A stretch of DNA of 64,000 nt from Emcibacteraceae bacterium (GCA_041396985.1 JAWKXO010000002.1:631501-695500); one strand, 5' to 3'; counted from the first letter of the stretch, positions 44,905 to 53,731 are shown. Numbers and translations are program-made. The notes: generated by a model not told the origin, from the sequence alone.

Positions 44905-45696
44905 ATGATTAAGCATCGAGTAAGAACGATTGTTCTTTCCGCCGTTGTTGCAGCAGGGTCCATATCATTGGGAACCTCTGCGATGGCGCAAACTGCATTA
45001 AACGATGTTCTTGATGAAGGAATGTCCGCTAACAAAATTGCCCAGGAATCGCAAGCGCGAGTCAATGCAATTGTTGACGATACTGATAAGATTGTAACTG
45101 AATATAAAACTGTTCTTAAAACAGTTGACGGTCTTAAAGTTTATAATGCTCAAATGGAAAGGTCCATTGAACGCCAAATGCAGTCAATGGAAGAATTAAG
45201 AGCTAACATTAAAAACGTGACAAATATTAAGCGTCAGGTAGAGCCACTTCTGGATAGAATGGTAGATGGACTGGAAGACTTCATTAATAATGACATCCCA
45301 TTCCAACTCGAAATACGCTTGAAAGGTCTTGGGCGTGTTAAAGATCTGATGACTGATCCTAACGTTGATGCCTCCGAAAGATTTCGTAGCGTGTTTGAGC
45401 TTTATCAGATTGAAAGTGACTATGGTCGCGTATTCCAGGGATATAAGCAAAATATGGTTGTTGAAGGCAACGAAAGAACAGTGGATATGGTCATGGTTGG
45501 CCGTGTTGCGCTTTTATATCAAACAACAGACGGTTTGATTTCTGGTGCCTACAACAAAGCAACAAAAGAATTTGAAGTTGTCGACCCGGCGACTTACAGA
45601 AAATCAATTAGGCAAGCGATCCGCATTGTTAACGGACAAGCGGCGCCGGATGATCTACTTATATTACCAATTCCTGCACCGGAGAAAGCACAATGA
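44905..45696 (+). CDS. DUF3450 periplasmic protein
   Basis: The 263-residue protein has a signal peptide ending AMA (about residue 28) and a long alpha-helical/coiled-coil part (residues about 40-130), then an IRLKGLGRVKDLM and FRSVFELYQIESDYGRV segment typical of DUF3450. Such proteins are encoded with extended ExbB and TonB in marine bacteria (the Vibrio TtpC neighbourhood), suggesting a periplasmic partner of the energy-transduction complex. TAGGAAG precedes the ATG. It overlaps the next gene by four bases. Confidence 0.82.
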   Translation: MIKHRVRTIVLSAVVAAGSISLGTSAMAQTALNDVLDEGMSANKIAQESQARVNAIVDDTDKIVTEYKTVLKTVDGLKVYNAQMERSIERQMQSMEELRANIKNVTNIKRQVEPLLDRMVDGLEDFINNDIPFQLEIRLKGLGRVKDLMTDPNVDASERFRSVFELYQIESDYGRVFQGYKQNMVVEGNERTVDMVMVGRVALLYQTTDGLISGAYNKATKEFEVVDPATYRKSIRQAIRIVNGQAAPDDLLILPIPAPEKAQ

Positions 45697-47054
45697 GGAA
45701 ATTAATTTCGATTGCTATCGTCTTAGCATTTAGCGGTATTGCATCATTTGCAAACGCACAAGAGGCGAGAAACCTTGATGAGCTTCTTGAACTTGTTCGC
45801 CAAGGTAAAGTTAATGAAACTGCTGAATATCGTCAGCGTGAAGCAGAATTCAGAGCTGCAAAAGACAGACAGTCTGCTCTTCTTTCTCAAGCAGAGGCAG
45901 AACAACGTTCTGAAGAGCGTCGTTCTGACACCCTTGAAGCACAATTTAACAGCAACGACGAACAACTGACTAGCCTTCAGCAAGACTTTACCAATGAGCT
46001 TGGTGCTCTTAAGGAAGTTCTTGGTGTTCTTCAGTTGGTTGCTGGTGATACACGTTCAACACTTGAAACTTCACTCACTTCAACACAATTTGAAGGACGT
46101 GAAGAGTTTATCACAACTCTGATTGAAAAAACGTCTTCAGGTACTCAGCTTCCAAGTATTGAGGAAATTGAGCGTCTTTGGTACGAAGTGCAACGTGAAA
46201 TGACTGAACAAGGTCGTGTGGTTACTTTTGATCGTCCAGTAAAATTACCTGATGGATCAGAAGTGGTAGAACCGGTAACACGTGTTGGAGTATTCAATAT
46301 TTCTTCAGATGGTAAATATCTAAGATTTTCACAAGGTCTTGTTTCTGAACTTGACCGTCAGCCTGAGCCACGCTTTACGGAATCAACAACTGCTTTGCAA
46401 AATGCTGCCGCAGATTCAATGGCTCCATATGGTGTTGACCCTTCAAGGGGTTCAATTCTTGGTCTTCTAATTCAAAAACCAGATATTTTTGAACGCGTAA
46501 GCCAAGGTGGTACTATCGGTTATCTGATCCTTGTGGTTGGTGGTATCGGGATGCTGTTTGTTCTTGAGCGTTTTATTTACCTCACAGTTGTAAATGGAAA
46601 AGTGAAAGCGCAAATCAGATCTGATGTGGTTAACGAAAATAACCCTCTAGGTCGCGTGTTGGCAGTTCATGAAGCGAATAAAAACGCAGATGTAGAAACA
46701 CTGGAGCTGAAAATTGATGAAGCTATTCTTAAGGAATTGCCAAGTCTTGAACGCTTCCTGACATTGATTAAACTGATTGCGGCGATCGCACCACTTATGG
46801 GACTGCTTGGTACTGTGACTGGTATGATCAACACCTTCCAATCAATGACACTCTTCGGAACAGGTGATCCAAAACTTATGGCCGGCGGTATTTCGACTGC
46901 CCTGGTGACTACAGTTCTTGGTATCGTTGTTGCTCTTCCTACGCTTTTCTTCCATTCTATTGTGAATGGCATGAGCCAAAGAATTGTGCACACAATCGAA
47001 GAACAAAGTGCTGGTATCATTGCCGTTCACGCAGAACAGCATAGAGGAGCATAA
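45693..47054 (+). CDS. extended ExbB/TolQ-family protein with periplasmic coiled coil
   Basis: Unlike normal ExbB, this 453-residue protein has a signal peptide (AFSGIASFANA) and about 240 residues of periplasmic, charged, coiled-coil sequence before the channel domain. The latter has three helices, around residues 273-295 (GYLILVVGGIGMLFVLE), 350-375 (PLMGLLGTVTGMINTF, the ExbB signature) and 400-430. It corresponds to TtpC of the Vibrio TonB2 system. It probably connects proton flow to a periplasmic or outer-membrane partner. Coupled to the DUF3450 gene by a four-base overlap. Confidence 0.88.
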   Translation: MRKLISIAIVLAFSGIASFANAQEARNLDELLELVRQGKVNETAEYRQREAEFRAAKDRQSALLSQAEAEQRSEERRSDTLEAQFNSNDEQLTSLQQDFTNELGALKEVLGVLQLVAGDTRSTLETSLTSTQFEGREEFITTLIEKTSSGTQLPSIEEIERLWYEVQREMTEQGRVVTFDRPVKLPDGSEVVEPVTRVGVFNISSDGKYLRFSQGLVSELDRQPEPRFTESTTALQNAAADSMAPYGVDPSRGSILGLLIQKPDIFERVSQGGTIGYLILVVGGIGMLFVLERFIYLTVVNGKVKAQIRSDVVNENNPLGRVLAVHEANKNADVETLELKIDEAILKELPSLERFLTLIKLIAAIAPLMGLLGTVTGMINTFQSMTLFGTGDPKLMAGGISTALVTTVLGIVVALPTLFFHSIVNGMSQRIVHTIEEQSAGIIAVHAEQHRGA

Positions 47055-47056
47055 TC

Positions 47057-47587
47057 ATGTACTTAAGCCTATTAGATGCATATGAACTAGTTCGCGACTT
47101 TATGGAAAGGGGAGGCCCGGTCCTTCTAGTGATCTTTTTCACCATCTTGATATTATGGGCTATGGTTCTGGAGCGGTTAATTTATTTTAAAACCGCTCAT
47201 AACCGCCAAGTGAATGAGGTTATGGGTACTTGGGAGGCGCGCAGTGAGCGCACCTCCTGGTATGCCCACAAAATTCGTGAGGCCATGATTAGTCAAATTA
47301 ATATGGATCTTCGAGGATCACTCTCACATATTAAAACACTGGTTGCAGTAATTCCGCTTATGGGGCTGCTAGGAACAGTGTGGGGTATGATTGAAGTTTT
47401 TGACGTGCTCGCTGTGCTAGGCTCAGCAAACGTGAAAGCGATGTCTGCGGGTATTTCGAAAGCTACAATTCCGACAATGGCGGGAATGGTAGGCGCCCTT
47501 TCAGGTGTGTTTGCTTCTTCTTACATTGAAGGACGAGTTAGAAAAGAAGCAGAATTGGTCGAAGATCACTTAACAATGGATCATTAA
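47057..47587 (+). CDS. exbB: ExbB/TolQ-family proton channel protein
   Basis: The 176-residue protein has three helices, with LLVIFFTILILWAMVLERLIYF first and the family motif PLMGLLGTVWGMIEVFDVLA in the second-third region (about residues 100-120). It forms the pentameric proton channel with ExbD, here perhaps as the short partner of the extended ExbB encoded upstream. It starts two bases after that gene, with GAGGAG upstream. Confidence 0.92.
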   Translation: MYLSLLDAYELVRDFMERGGPVLLVIFFTILILWAMVLERLIYFKTAHNRQVNEVMGTWEARSERTSWYAHKIREAMISQINMDLRGSLSHIKTLVAVIPLMGLLGTVWGMIEVFDVLAVLGSANVKAMSAGISKATIPTMAGMVGALSGVFASSYIEGRVRKEAELVEDHLTMDH

Positions 47588-47597
47588 GAGAAAAAAA

Positions 47598-47999
47598 ATG
47601 CGTAAACACTCCACAAGAAATCAAGATGAAGCAGCAATTGATATGACACCGATGCTTGACATCGTGTTCATTATGCTGATCTTCTTCATTGTTACCGCTT
47701 CTTTCCTAAAAGAAGCAGGTATCGAGGTACACCGTCCTGAAGGTGCAAGTGCAGTATCCCAGGATAAAGCTAATATTATGATTGCTGTAACATCAGATGA
47801 TGAAATCTGGATGGAAAAACGCCGGATCGATATTCGTGCTGTTCGTGCCAATGTTGAGCGCCTGAAAGCTGAGAACCCAGAAGGTTCAATAGTAATTCAG
47901 GCTGATATTGACAGCTCAACTGGCGTGATTGCAGAAATTATGGATTCACTCAATCAGGCAGGTTATACTGACCATGTATTGTCAACGGAACCTAAATAA
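47598..47999 (+). CDS. exbD: biopolymer transporter ExbD
   Basis: The 133-residue protein has one N-terminal helix with the proton-carrying Asp in IDMTPMLDIVFIMLIFFIV (Asp about residue 22) and a periplasmic domain with VVIQAD-like IVIQADIDSS. This is the canonical ExbD/TolR layout. It follows exbB by ten bases. Confidence 0.93.
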   Translation: MRKHSTRNQDEAAIDMTPMLDIVFIMLIFFIVTASFLKEAGIEVHRPEGASAVSQDKANIMIAVTSDDEIWMEKRRIDIRAVRANVERLKAENPEGSIVIQADIDSSTGVIAEIMDSLNQAGYTDHVLSTEPK

Positions 48000-48017
48000 A
48001 CAAACAGGAGTTTAATT

Positions 48018-48632
48018 ATGATTGCTCGTTACGCTATTTCGTTTACTTTTGCTGCAATAATAACATTCGGTTTGTTTTTTGGCATGCAGTGGCTGATCGC
48101 GTCAAACCAGATGCCTGTTCAGGATTCTGGTGAGAGAATTCGTGTGCAATTAGAGCAGGTAAGGGACGTTCAGGAAGTTCAAAGGGTTGATCGTAAGCCT
48201 GATGCTCCTGCTGAAGTTCAGGCTGCGCCTGAAATGAGCATTGATATGTCATCCTCATCCGATAGTGTTAGTAATATCAGTGGAGGTGTCGAAATTGGCG
48301 CTCAGGCAATGGAAGTGGCTCCTATTGAAACTGGTGGAGGTGGATTCTCTGCGACGGATGGTGAATTTCTGCCAATTGTTCGTGTGAATCCTCAATATCC
48401 TGCACGTGCAGCGGAAAATGGAATCGAAGGGTTTTGTACAGTTGAATTCACTGTAACAGCACAAGGTACTACAGAGAATGTTATAGCTATTGAATCTAGC
48501 CATTCAATGTTTGAAAGACCTGCTGTTAAAGCTGCTGAAAGATACAAATATAAACCTCGTGTGGTTGATGGGGAACCGATTCCTGTTACGGGTGTGCGCG
48601 TGCGCATCGAATTCAAATTAGACGGCAATTAA
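48018..48632 (+). CDS. TonB-family energy transducer (first copy)
   Basis: The 204-residue protein has an N-terminal membrane helix (ISFTFAAIITFGLFFGMQWLI), a short linker instead of a long Pro/Lys stretch, and the C-terminal TonB domain: RVNPQYPARAAENGIEGFCTVEFTV and HSMFERPAVKAAERYKYKPRVVDG. It spans the periplasm to contact TonB boxes of receptors. The short linker fits transducers that work with a periplasmic partner such as DUF3450 or extended ExbB. It follows exbD by 18 bp. Confidence 0.92.
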   Translation: MIARYAISFTFAAIITFGLFFGMQWLIASNQMPVQDSGERIRVQLEQVRDVQEVQRVDRKPDAPAEVQAAPEMSIDMSSSSDSVSNISGGVEIGAQAMEVAPIETGGGGFSATDGEFLPIVRVNPQYPARAAENGIEGFCTVEFTVTAQGTTENVIAIESSHSMFERPAVKAAERYKYKPRVVDGEPIPVTGVRVRIEFKLDGN

Positions 48633-48641
48633 AAAGGGTAT

Positions 48642-50072
48642 ATGAATATGAGAAATTTTAAACGACTTTCTAAAACTCTTTTAGCAGCAACAGCATTAAG
48701 CGCTGTAATTGCAACGGCGTCACTTTTGCCAGGACAAGCTATGGCGCAGCAACAATATCCGCTTGCGTCACCGGAAAGAGCAGCTGCTGCAGCCGCTGCC
48801 AATAATGCCCGTCCAAAACTAAAGTCCGTAGCCGGAATGGATGAAAGGTCTGCTAAGAAGCTGAATGAGGTTCAGGGACTTATGAATGCTACGCCTCCTC
48901 AGTTTGAAGAGGCTGAGAAAATTCTTAAAGATCAGGATCTTAGTCGCCTTAATTCAAGCGAAAAGGCAGCTTTTCTGCAACTGTTAGCAGCCGTTTCACA
49001 AAATAAAGGAGATATGGATGCTGCAATGGGCTATTACAAGCAAATACTGGCAATGGATACAATTTCGAATGTTCAGAGAGATCAAATGACATTCATTGTA
49101 GGGCAAATCGAATTTTCAAACGGAAATATTGATACTGCCCTTCAATATTTTGATGAATGGTTCAAATACCAGGCTGATCCATCCATTACAAATATTGTTA
49201 TGTTAGCAAACGTCCATTATGCAGCTGGTATGGAAGAAGGTGCACCACAAGCAGAAGCTAATACTCATTTCAGAACTGCTATTGAGTTTTTAAACTGGGC
49301 AATTGATAAGTCCAAAAAGGAAGGCAAAGAAGATCAGGAAAACTGGTATGCTGTATTACGTGCACTTCATAACAGTCTTGGTGAAACAGAAAAAGTGCTG
49401 GAATATGCTGAATTGCTAGTCACCAGATGGCCGAAAAAAGCATACTGGACACAGCTTTCTGGTCTTTATGGTCAAAAAGCTTCAGAAGAAGGTTTGCCCG
49501 AAGCAGAAGTGAGAAAATATGAAGATAAGCAGTTTTCAGCTTTTGAAGCGGCTTACCGTCAAGGGATGCTTGACTCTGGTCGTGAGCTGGAAACAATGGC
49601 TCAATTATATTTATATCACGAAAGTCCTTATCAGGCTGGCAAGACAATTACCCGGTCATTAGATGAAAATCTTTCCGAAAAAACCCAAAGGAATTTGGAA
49701 TTGCAGGCAACGACCTTTATCAACGGTAAAGATTATGCTAAAGCTGTAGCGCCACTTGCGGCTGCTGCAGAGATGGCTGATGATGGAAATTTGTACATGC
49801 GATTGGCAAATATCTATCTTACTCTTGACAGTTACCAAGAAGCTGCAACATCTATAGATAAAGCTCTGGAAAAAGGTGGATTAACTAGACCAGATCAATC
49901 AAGCCTTTTGCAAGGCCAAGCTTATCTAGCTCTTGAACAGTTTGATAAAGCACGGGCATCCTTCCGTGAAGCTGCTAAAGATAAAAGATCAGCCCAGATT
50001 GCGTCACAGCTTTTACAATATACAGATTCTGAAGAGAAAAGAATTAAGGATATTAAAGAATATCTTTCATAA
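48642..50072 (+). CDS. tetratricopeptide-repeat protein of the TonB operon
   Basis: The 476-residue protein has a signal peptide ending AMA (about residue 35) and many TPR-like helices (for example AAFLQLLAAVSQNKGDMDAAMGYYKQI and LYMRLANIYLTLDSYQEA), so it should be a periplasmic scaffold. Its position as last gene of the DUF3450-ExbB-ExbB-ExbD-TonB operon recurs in other systems, which suggests a structural role in the complex. Two ATGs (48642, 48648) are possible; AAAGGG favours the second. A strong terminator follows. Confidence 0.85.
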   Translation: MNMRNFKRLSKTLLAATALSAVIATASLLPGQAMAQQQYPLASPERAAAAAAANNARPKLKSVAGMDERSAKKLNEVQGLMNATPPQFEEAEKILKDQDLSRLNSSEKAAFLQLLAAVSQNKGDMDAAMGYYKQILAMDTISNVQRDQMTFIVGQIEFSNGNIDTALQYFDEWFKYQADPSITNIVMLANVHYAAGMEEGAPQAEANTHFRTAIEFLNWAIDKSKKEGKEDQENWYAVLRALHNSLGETEKVLEYAELLVTRWPKKAYWTQLSGLYGQKASEEGLPEAEVRKYEDKQFSAFEAAYRQGMLDSGRELETMAQLYLYHESPYQAGKTITRSLDENLSEKTQRNLELQATTFINGKDYAKAVAPLAAAAEMADDGNLYMRLANIYLTLDSYQEAATSIDKALEKGGLTRPDQSSLLQGQAYLALEQFDKARASFREAAKDKRSAQIASQLLQYTDSEEKRIKDIKEYLS

Positions 50073-50099
50073 GCTACGCTTATTATTCTAAGTTTGAAG

Positions 50100-50130
50100 C
50101 AGGGTGGAATTATTCCACCCTGTTTTTTTT
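50100..50130 (+). terminator. intrinsic terminator of the TonB operon
   Basis: A 10-bp perfect stem (CAGGGTGGAA with its complement, 50100-50122) with a 3-base loop is followed by eight Ts. It lies 28 bp after the TPR gene stop codon. Confidence 0.92.
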
Positions 50131-50177
50131 GAAGTAAATTTTCAATTTTTTATTATACGTCAACAAGATACCTCTTG

Positions 50178-50206
50178 TTTACAATTTCTATAAAAAAGTA
50201 TATAAT
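50178..50206 (+). promoter_or_regulatory. sigma-70-type promoter of the second tonB
   Basis: TTTACA (50178-50183) and a perfect TATAAT (50201-50206) are separated by 17 bases. Transcription should start near 50213, about 150 bases before the second TonB gene, so that gene has independent expression. Confidence 0.72.
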
Positions 50207-50361
50207 GATAGTAACGCTTAAATATGAATAGCGTTGCCTTGGTGGACGTCCCTAAGGATCTAGCGTATCCGGCTAAAAAATATGATTTAAAGCTTAATCA
50301 GGATACGGAAGAGATGCTTTTATTCTCGGTATAACCAACACAAGAATATAGGAGACGTATC
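50207..50361 (+). other. structured leader or small-ORF region before the second tonB
   Basis: From the predicted start onward there are successive inverted repeats: AACGCT/AGCGTT (50213-50218, 50230-50235), CCTT...AAGG (50237-50257 region) and CGTATCC/GGATACG (50264-50270, 50301-50307). A 36-codon frame from ATG 50224 to TAA 50334 also covers most of it but has no ribosome site. It could be a regulatory RNA leader, a small protein or both. I recognise no known riboswitch. Confidence 0.4.
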
Positions 50362-50985
50362 ATGCCCACTCAATTTGCAGTTTTTTCACGTTATTTCATA
50401 TCTTTTAATGTTGCGGCAATAATTACATTTGCCTTGTTTTATTCAATGCAATTGTTGGTCACAAATGGGCAATTACCTGTGGTAAAGCAACAGGTCAGAA
50501 CGGTTATTGATTTGGGAAAGGTTAGAGATAAGGGGCCCGTAGACAAGAAAATTGATAAGCCAGAATATATGGATACAAATGATAATCCACCTCCAGTAAT
50601 ACCTAATATTGGCGAGGGTAATAATGATAGAATTTACGATCTGCCAACAATAACAAAGCTAGATCCAGTTAAGCCCGTTGTTAAGCCAGGAGGGAATGTT
50701 TTTGTTCCAGAAAGCGACTTTCTTCCAATAGTGAAAGTCTCTCCCCGCTACCCGGAGGATTTGGCTTCTAAAGGGATAGAGGGATATGTAAGACTTAAAT
50801 ATACAGTGACAGAGAATGGTAATACAAAAGATATCGTTGTTGTTAATTCTTCACATCCAGGATTTGAGCGAAGTGCAGTCATTGCGGCAGGGAAGTTTAA
50901 ATTCAAACCCAGGGTTATAGACGGTGAAGCCGTTGCAGTGTTTGATGTTTACAATCTGATAGAATTTAAACTTGCAGAGCAGTAA
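50362..50985 (+). CDS. TonB-family energy transducer (second copy)
   Basis: The 207-residue protein is a paralogue of the TonB encoded at 48018: the same N-terminal pattern (YFISFNVAAIITFALFYSMQ) and C-terminal TonB domain (KVSPRYPEDLASKGIEGYVRL, HPGFERSAVIAAGKFKFKPRVIDG). The middle is different, with a KIDKPEYMDTNDNPPPV linker. It lies outside the operon, behind a terminator and its own promoter, suggesting a second transducer using the same ExbB/ExbD complex under other conditions. GGAGAC precedes the ATG. Confidence 0.9.
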   Translation: MPTQFAVFSRYFISFNVAAIITFALFYSMQLLVTNGQLPVVKQQVRTVIDLGKVRDKGPVDKKIDKPEYMDTNDNPPPVIPNIGEGNNDRIYDLPTITKLDPVKPVVKPGGNVFVPESDFLPIVKVSPRYPEDLASKGIEGYVRLKYTVTENGNTKDIVVVNSSHPGFERSAVIAAGKFKFKPRVIDGEAVAVFDVYNLIEFKLAEQ

Positions 50986-50999
50986 CAAAACCTCCCATC

Positions 51000-51029
51000 A
51001 GTAAGGGTGCTTTTGGCACCCTTACTTTT
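51000..51029 (+). terminator. intrinsic terminator after the second tonB
   Basis: GTAAGGGTGC (51001-51010) pairs with GCACCCTTAC (51016-51025) over a 5-base loop, followed by TTTTCTTTT. It lies 15 bp after the tonB stop codon. Confidence 0.9.
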
Positions 51030-51145
51030 CTTTTCATGAAATTATGACAAATCTTGATTGCGATGGTTAATTGTTCTATCGTAACTGCATTAAATTAATA
51101 GATTATTTTTTCTTTCTTAAACAACAATGAGATCCGGAAATTTTA

Positions 51146-52336
51146 ATGGGTACACTCGTAAATATCATACTCATACTAGGTAATATAATTATCGCTGTAT
51201 TTGCTTCTGTTGTATTACCTGGAATATTCCCTGAGTTAGGTGTTTTGGGTGGACGTATAGTGGGAGGGGGAATATTTCTGCTTGGTCTTCAGCTTCACTT
51301 AATGCTTTCATTAAGAGCGAATAAAGAGGATGTATCTGAGCGTCTTATGTCACTTCACCAGGACTATCAGGTTTATCAGGATCAGCTTGAGCAGTATAAG
51401 GATGAAACGATTAAACTCAGAGAGCAAGTAAAGGCAAATGAGCACGGTCATAATAAAGAGATCGTCAATGAAATGCGTCTATTGCAAACTCTTCTCAGTC
51501 AGGTAGTCGAAAAATCAGGAAAAACCCTGTCTCATACACTCGGTCATGCCGGCACATCGCAATCAACAGAAGTTATTCACGGAAGCGATCGAGAAGCGGA
51601 TGAGATACTGAACATCATGCATTATGCACTGGAGGATAATCGCATTGATCTTTATCTCCAGCCGATCGTCGCACTTCCATCGCGTAAAGTAATGCATTAT
51701 GAAGCATATTCAAGAGTACGTGATGATAAGGGAGAAGTCATTTTCCCGTCTCAGTATATTAAATTGGCTGAAGATTCAGGACTGGTCAGCACTCTCGATA
51801 ATCTGCTTCTATTTAGATGTATTCAGGTCATTCGCCGTTTGGGGACGAGGAAACCAAATATGCGGTTTTTCTGCAATATTTCATCTGTCTCCCTGAATGA
51901 TAAGGATTTTTTCCCACAGTTTGTTGATTTCATGTTGGATAATCAGGAACTTGCCGACAGGTTGGTTTTTGAATTTACCCAACAGGATGTACAAAGACAG
52001 CCCAATATAATTTGGGATAAACTGGCTAGTCTTGGCAAACGCGGATTCCGTTTTTCTATGGATAATGTGCAAGTACTCAGTCACGATCATTCGGATTTGG
52101 CGGCACGTTATTTCCACTATGTAAAATTAAATCCTGATCTTCTATTGGCAGATAATATTGATATCGATCGTAACGACATTAAAGAGTCATATAAACGCTA
52201 TGATATTGAAGTCATCGTTGAGAAAATTGAAAGTGACCCAACGCTCGTTGAAATACTTGATTGTGGCATTGATCGTGGTCAGGGCTATCTGTTTGGTGAG
52301 CCCGTACTGAGCAGTGATATCACCAGCAAACTTTAA
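51146..52336 (+). CDS. TipF-like membrane protein with degenerate EAL domain
   Basis: The 396-residue protein has two N-terminal helices (about residues 5-27 and 33-55), a coiled coil (about 60-125) and an EAL domain (about 150-390). The signature is altered: EAY instead of EAL at 186-188, and SMDNV (304-308) where active enzymes have DDFG. Asn244, Glu276, Lys327, Glu359 and Gln379-Gly380 are kept. This architecture and degeneracy match Caulobacter TipF, a c-di-GMP receptor needed for flagellar assembly, and cheY/cheZ lie next to it. It is probably a c-di-GMP binder rather than a phosphodiesterase. Confidence 0.78.
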   Translation: MGTLVNIILILGNIIIAVFASVVLPGIFPELGVLGGRIVGGGIFLLGLQLHLMLSLRANKEDVSERLMSLHQDYQVYQDQLEQYKDETIKLREQVKANEHGHNKEIVNEMRLLQTLLSQVVEKSGKTLSHTLGHAGTSQSTEVIHGSDREADEILNIMHYALEDNRIDLYLQPIVALPSRKVMHYEAYSRVRDDKGEVIFPSQYIKLAEDSGLVSTLDNLLLFRCIQVIRRLGTRKPNMRFFCNISSVSLNDKDFFPQFVDFMLDNQELADRLVFEFTQQDVQRQPNIIWDKLASLGKRGFRFSMDNVQVLSHDHSDLAARYFHYVKLNPDLLLADNIDIDRNDIKESYKRYDIEVIVEKIESDPTLVEILDCGIDRGQGYLFGEPVLSSDITSKL

Positions 52337-52349
52337 CTTTAATTACGTA

Positions 52350-53345
52350 TTAACCAAACAGACTATCGATATCTTCCTGTGTAGTTTCAAAAAGATCGTC
52401 ATCATTGATATGTTTCTTTGCCTTATTCTCTTTGGCGCTTGAAATGTCATCCTGTGCACTGGATTTAGCAGACGTTTCAGGTTCTATGCTGGTATCAATT
52501 TCGAAATCATCGGAAATATTTTCCAGGGCATTTTCTGAAATTTCTTCAGTTGATTCAAAAATATCTTCTTCCATTGCTTCTACTAAAACATTCTCTTCGC
52601 TAAACTCAATGTCATCTGAAGTTTCTGTATTAATTAAATCATCAAAATTTTGTTCAGTATCGTTTGTGCTTTCCGGGTTATTTGTTGCCACATTTTCCAG
52701 TAACGAATCAATCTCGCCCTGATCTATACCTTCACCGGCAAGAGCGGGACCATGAAGCAGGTCGGCGTCATCAATCTCCTCATTATTTGGGTCAAGAATC
52801 GGCTTGGCATCTGTCGGTGTTTCAGTTTCAGTGGAAATTCCAAGAATGGTGATAAGTTTACCTACACGATCTTCTACGTGATTAAGTGTTTTAACAACTT
52901 TACTGATCCGCTGGCCGGTAATGTCCTGAAATGAACAGGCTTCAAATATTTTCATTACTTCGGTATTTACGTGATCTTTATATTGATCAAAATCGTCACT
53001 TTCAAAGCTCATTAGATCTTCTGCCGCCTGCATGATCGTATCAGTGGCAGATTCAGTTGCTTCAACTATGGCATCAAGTTCTTTTCCGGCACGTGGAATG
53101 CCTGCACTGTCTTCACCATCTGGAGAGAGAGATGAAATTTCCGTACGGGCATCTTCAATATAATCGGCCAGATCCTGACATTCACGGTAAAGTGTTAGAT
53201 CTATTGATTTAAAATAGCTTTCCAAAGAACGCATAAGGACTTCTGTTACAGCCGCGACATCAGGCAAAGCAATAGGCAGATGATCGCCAGAACGCAATCT
53301 GTCTACCAACGGTTCAATATGATCTGGCAATAATCCTAAAGACAT
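52350..53345 (-). CDS. cheZ: CheZ-type protein phosphatase
   Basis: CheZ dephosphorylates CheY-P to reset flagellar switching. The four-helix part carries the catalytic Gln140 in ACSFQDITGQRISKVV. A long acidic linker (about residues 170-315) ends in a C-terminal amphipathic EDIDSLFG peptide, the CheY-binding motif; an earlier GEIDSLLENV is similar and may be a second site. At 331 residues it is longer than the E. coli protein (214) because of this linker. Its ATG overlaps the cheY stop codon. Confidence 0.9.
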   Translation of the reverse strand: MSLGLLPDHIEPLVDRLRSGDHLPIALPDVAAVTEVLMRSLESYFKSIDLTLYRECQDLADYIEDARTEISSLSPDGEDSAGIPRAGKELDAIVEATESATDTIMQAAEDLMSFESDDFDQYKDHVNTEVMKIFEACSFQDITGQRISKVVKTLNHVEDRVGKLITILGISTETETPTDAKPILDPNNEEIDDADLLHGPALAGEGIDQGEIDSLLENVATNNPESTNDTEQNFDDLINTETSDDIEFSEENVLVEAMEEDIFESTEEISENALENISDDFEIDTSIEPETSAKSSAQDDISSAKENKAKKHINDDDLFETTQEDIDSLFG

Positions 53346-53731
53346 TAAAACTCTCCAAGCACGCTAATGAGCTTGGATTTCAGGGTCGCTGCATTAAATG
53401 GTTTTACTATATAGTTATTAACGCCTGCTTTTTTCGCTGCAATAACGTTATCTGTTTTGGATTCTGCTGTGACCATAATGAAAGGAAGGGTTTTGAGCAT
53501 ATCATCCGAACGAACTTCTTTTAAAAGCTCATATCCTGTCATCGGTTCCATATTCCAGTCGGAAATAACCAGATCGTAGCTTTTGCCGCGTAACTTATTT
53601 AAAGCCTCGGCACCATCGGTTGCTTCATCAACATTATGAAAGCCAAGCTGTTTAAGCAGGTTACGAATAATTCTGAGCATTGTTTTATAGTCATCTACTA
53701 TTAAGATGGATAATGACATATCTACGGCCAT
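53345..53731 (-). CDS. cheY: chemotaxis response regulator CheY
   Basis: The 128-residue single receiver domain has Asp13/Asp14, phospho-acceptor Asp58 (ISDWNMEP), Thr88 (VTAES) and Lys110 (IVKPF), so it is complete. The N-MEP after the Asp is typical of CheY that binds the flagellar motor. It is translationally linked to cheZ (TAATG), and a TipF-like gene is on the other side. The start may be 53731 or the ATG at 53719. Confidence 0.92.
   Translation of the reverse strand: MAVDMSLSILIVDDYKTMLRIIRNLLKQLGFHNVDEATDGAEALNKLRGKSYDLVISDWNMEPMTGYELLKEVRSDDMLKTLPFIMVTAESKTDNVIAAKKAGVNNYIVKPFNAATLKSKLISVLGEF

Noticed and set aside
50207..50361. Cobalamin riboswitch before the second tonB
   Set aside because: A short AGGATACGG string is faintly similar to B12-box sequence, but the other conserved parts of the cobalamin riboswitch are absent.
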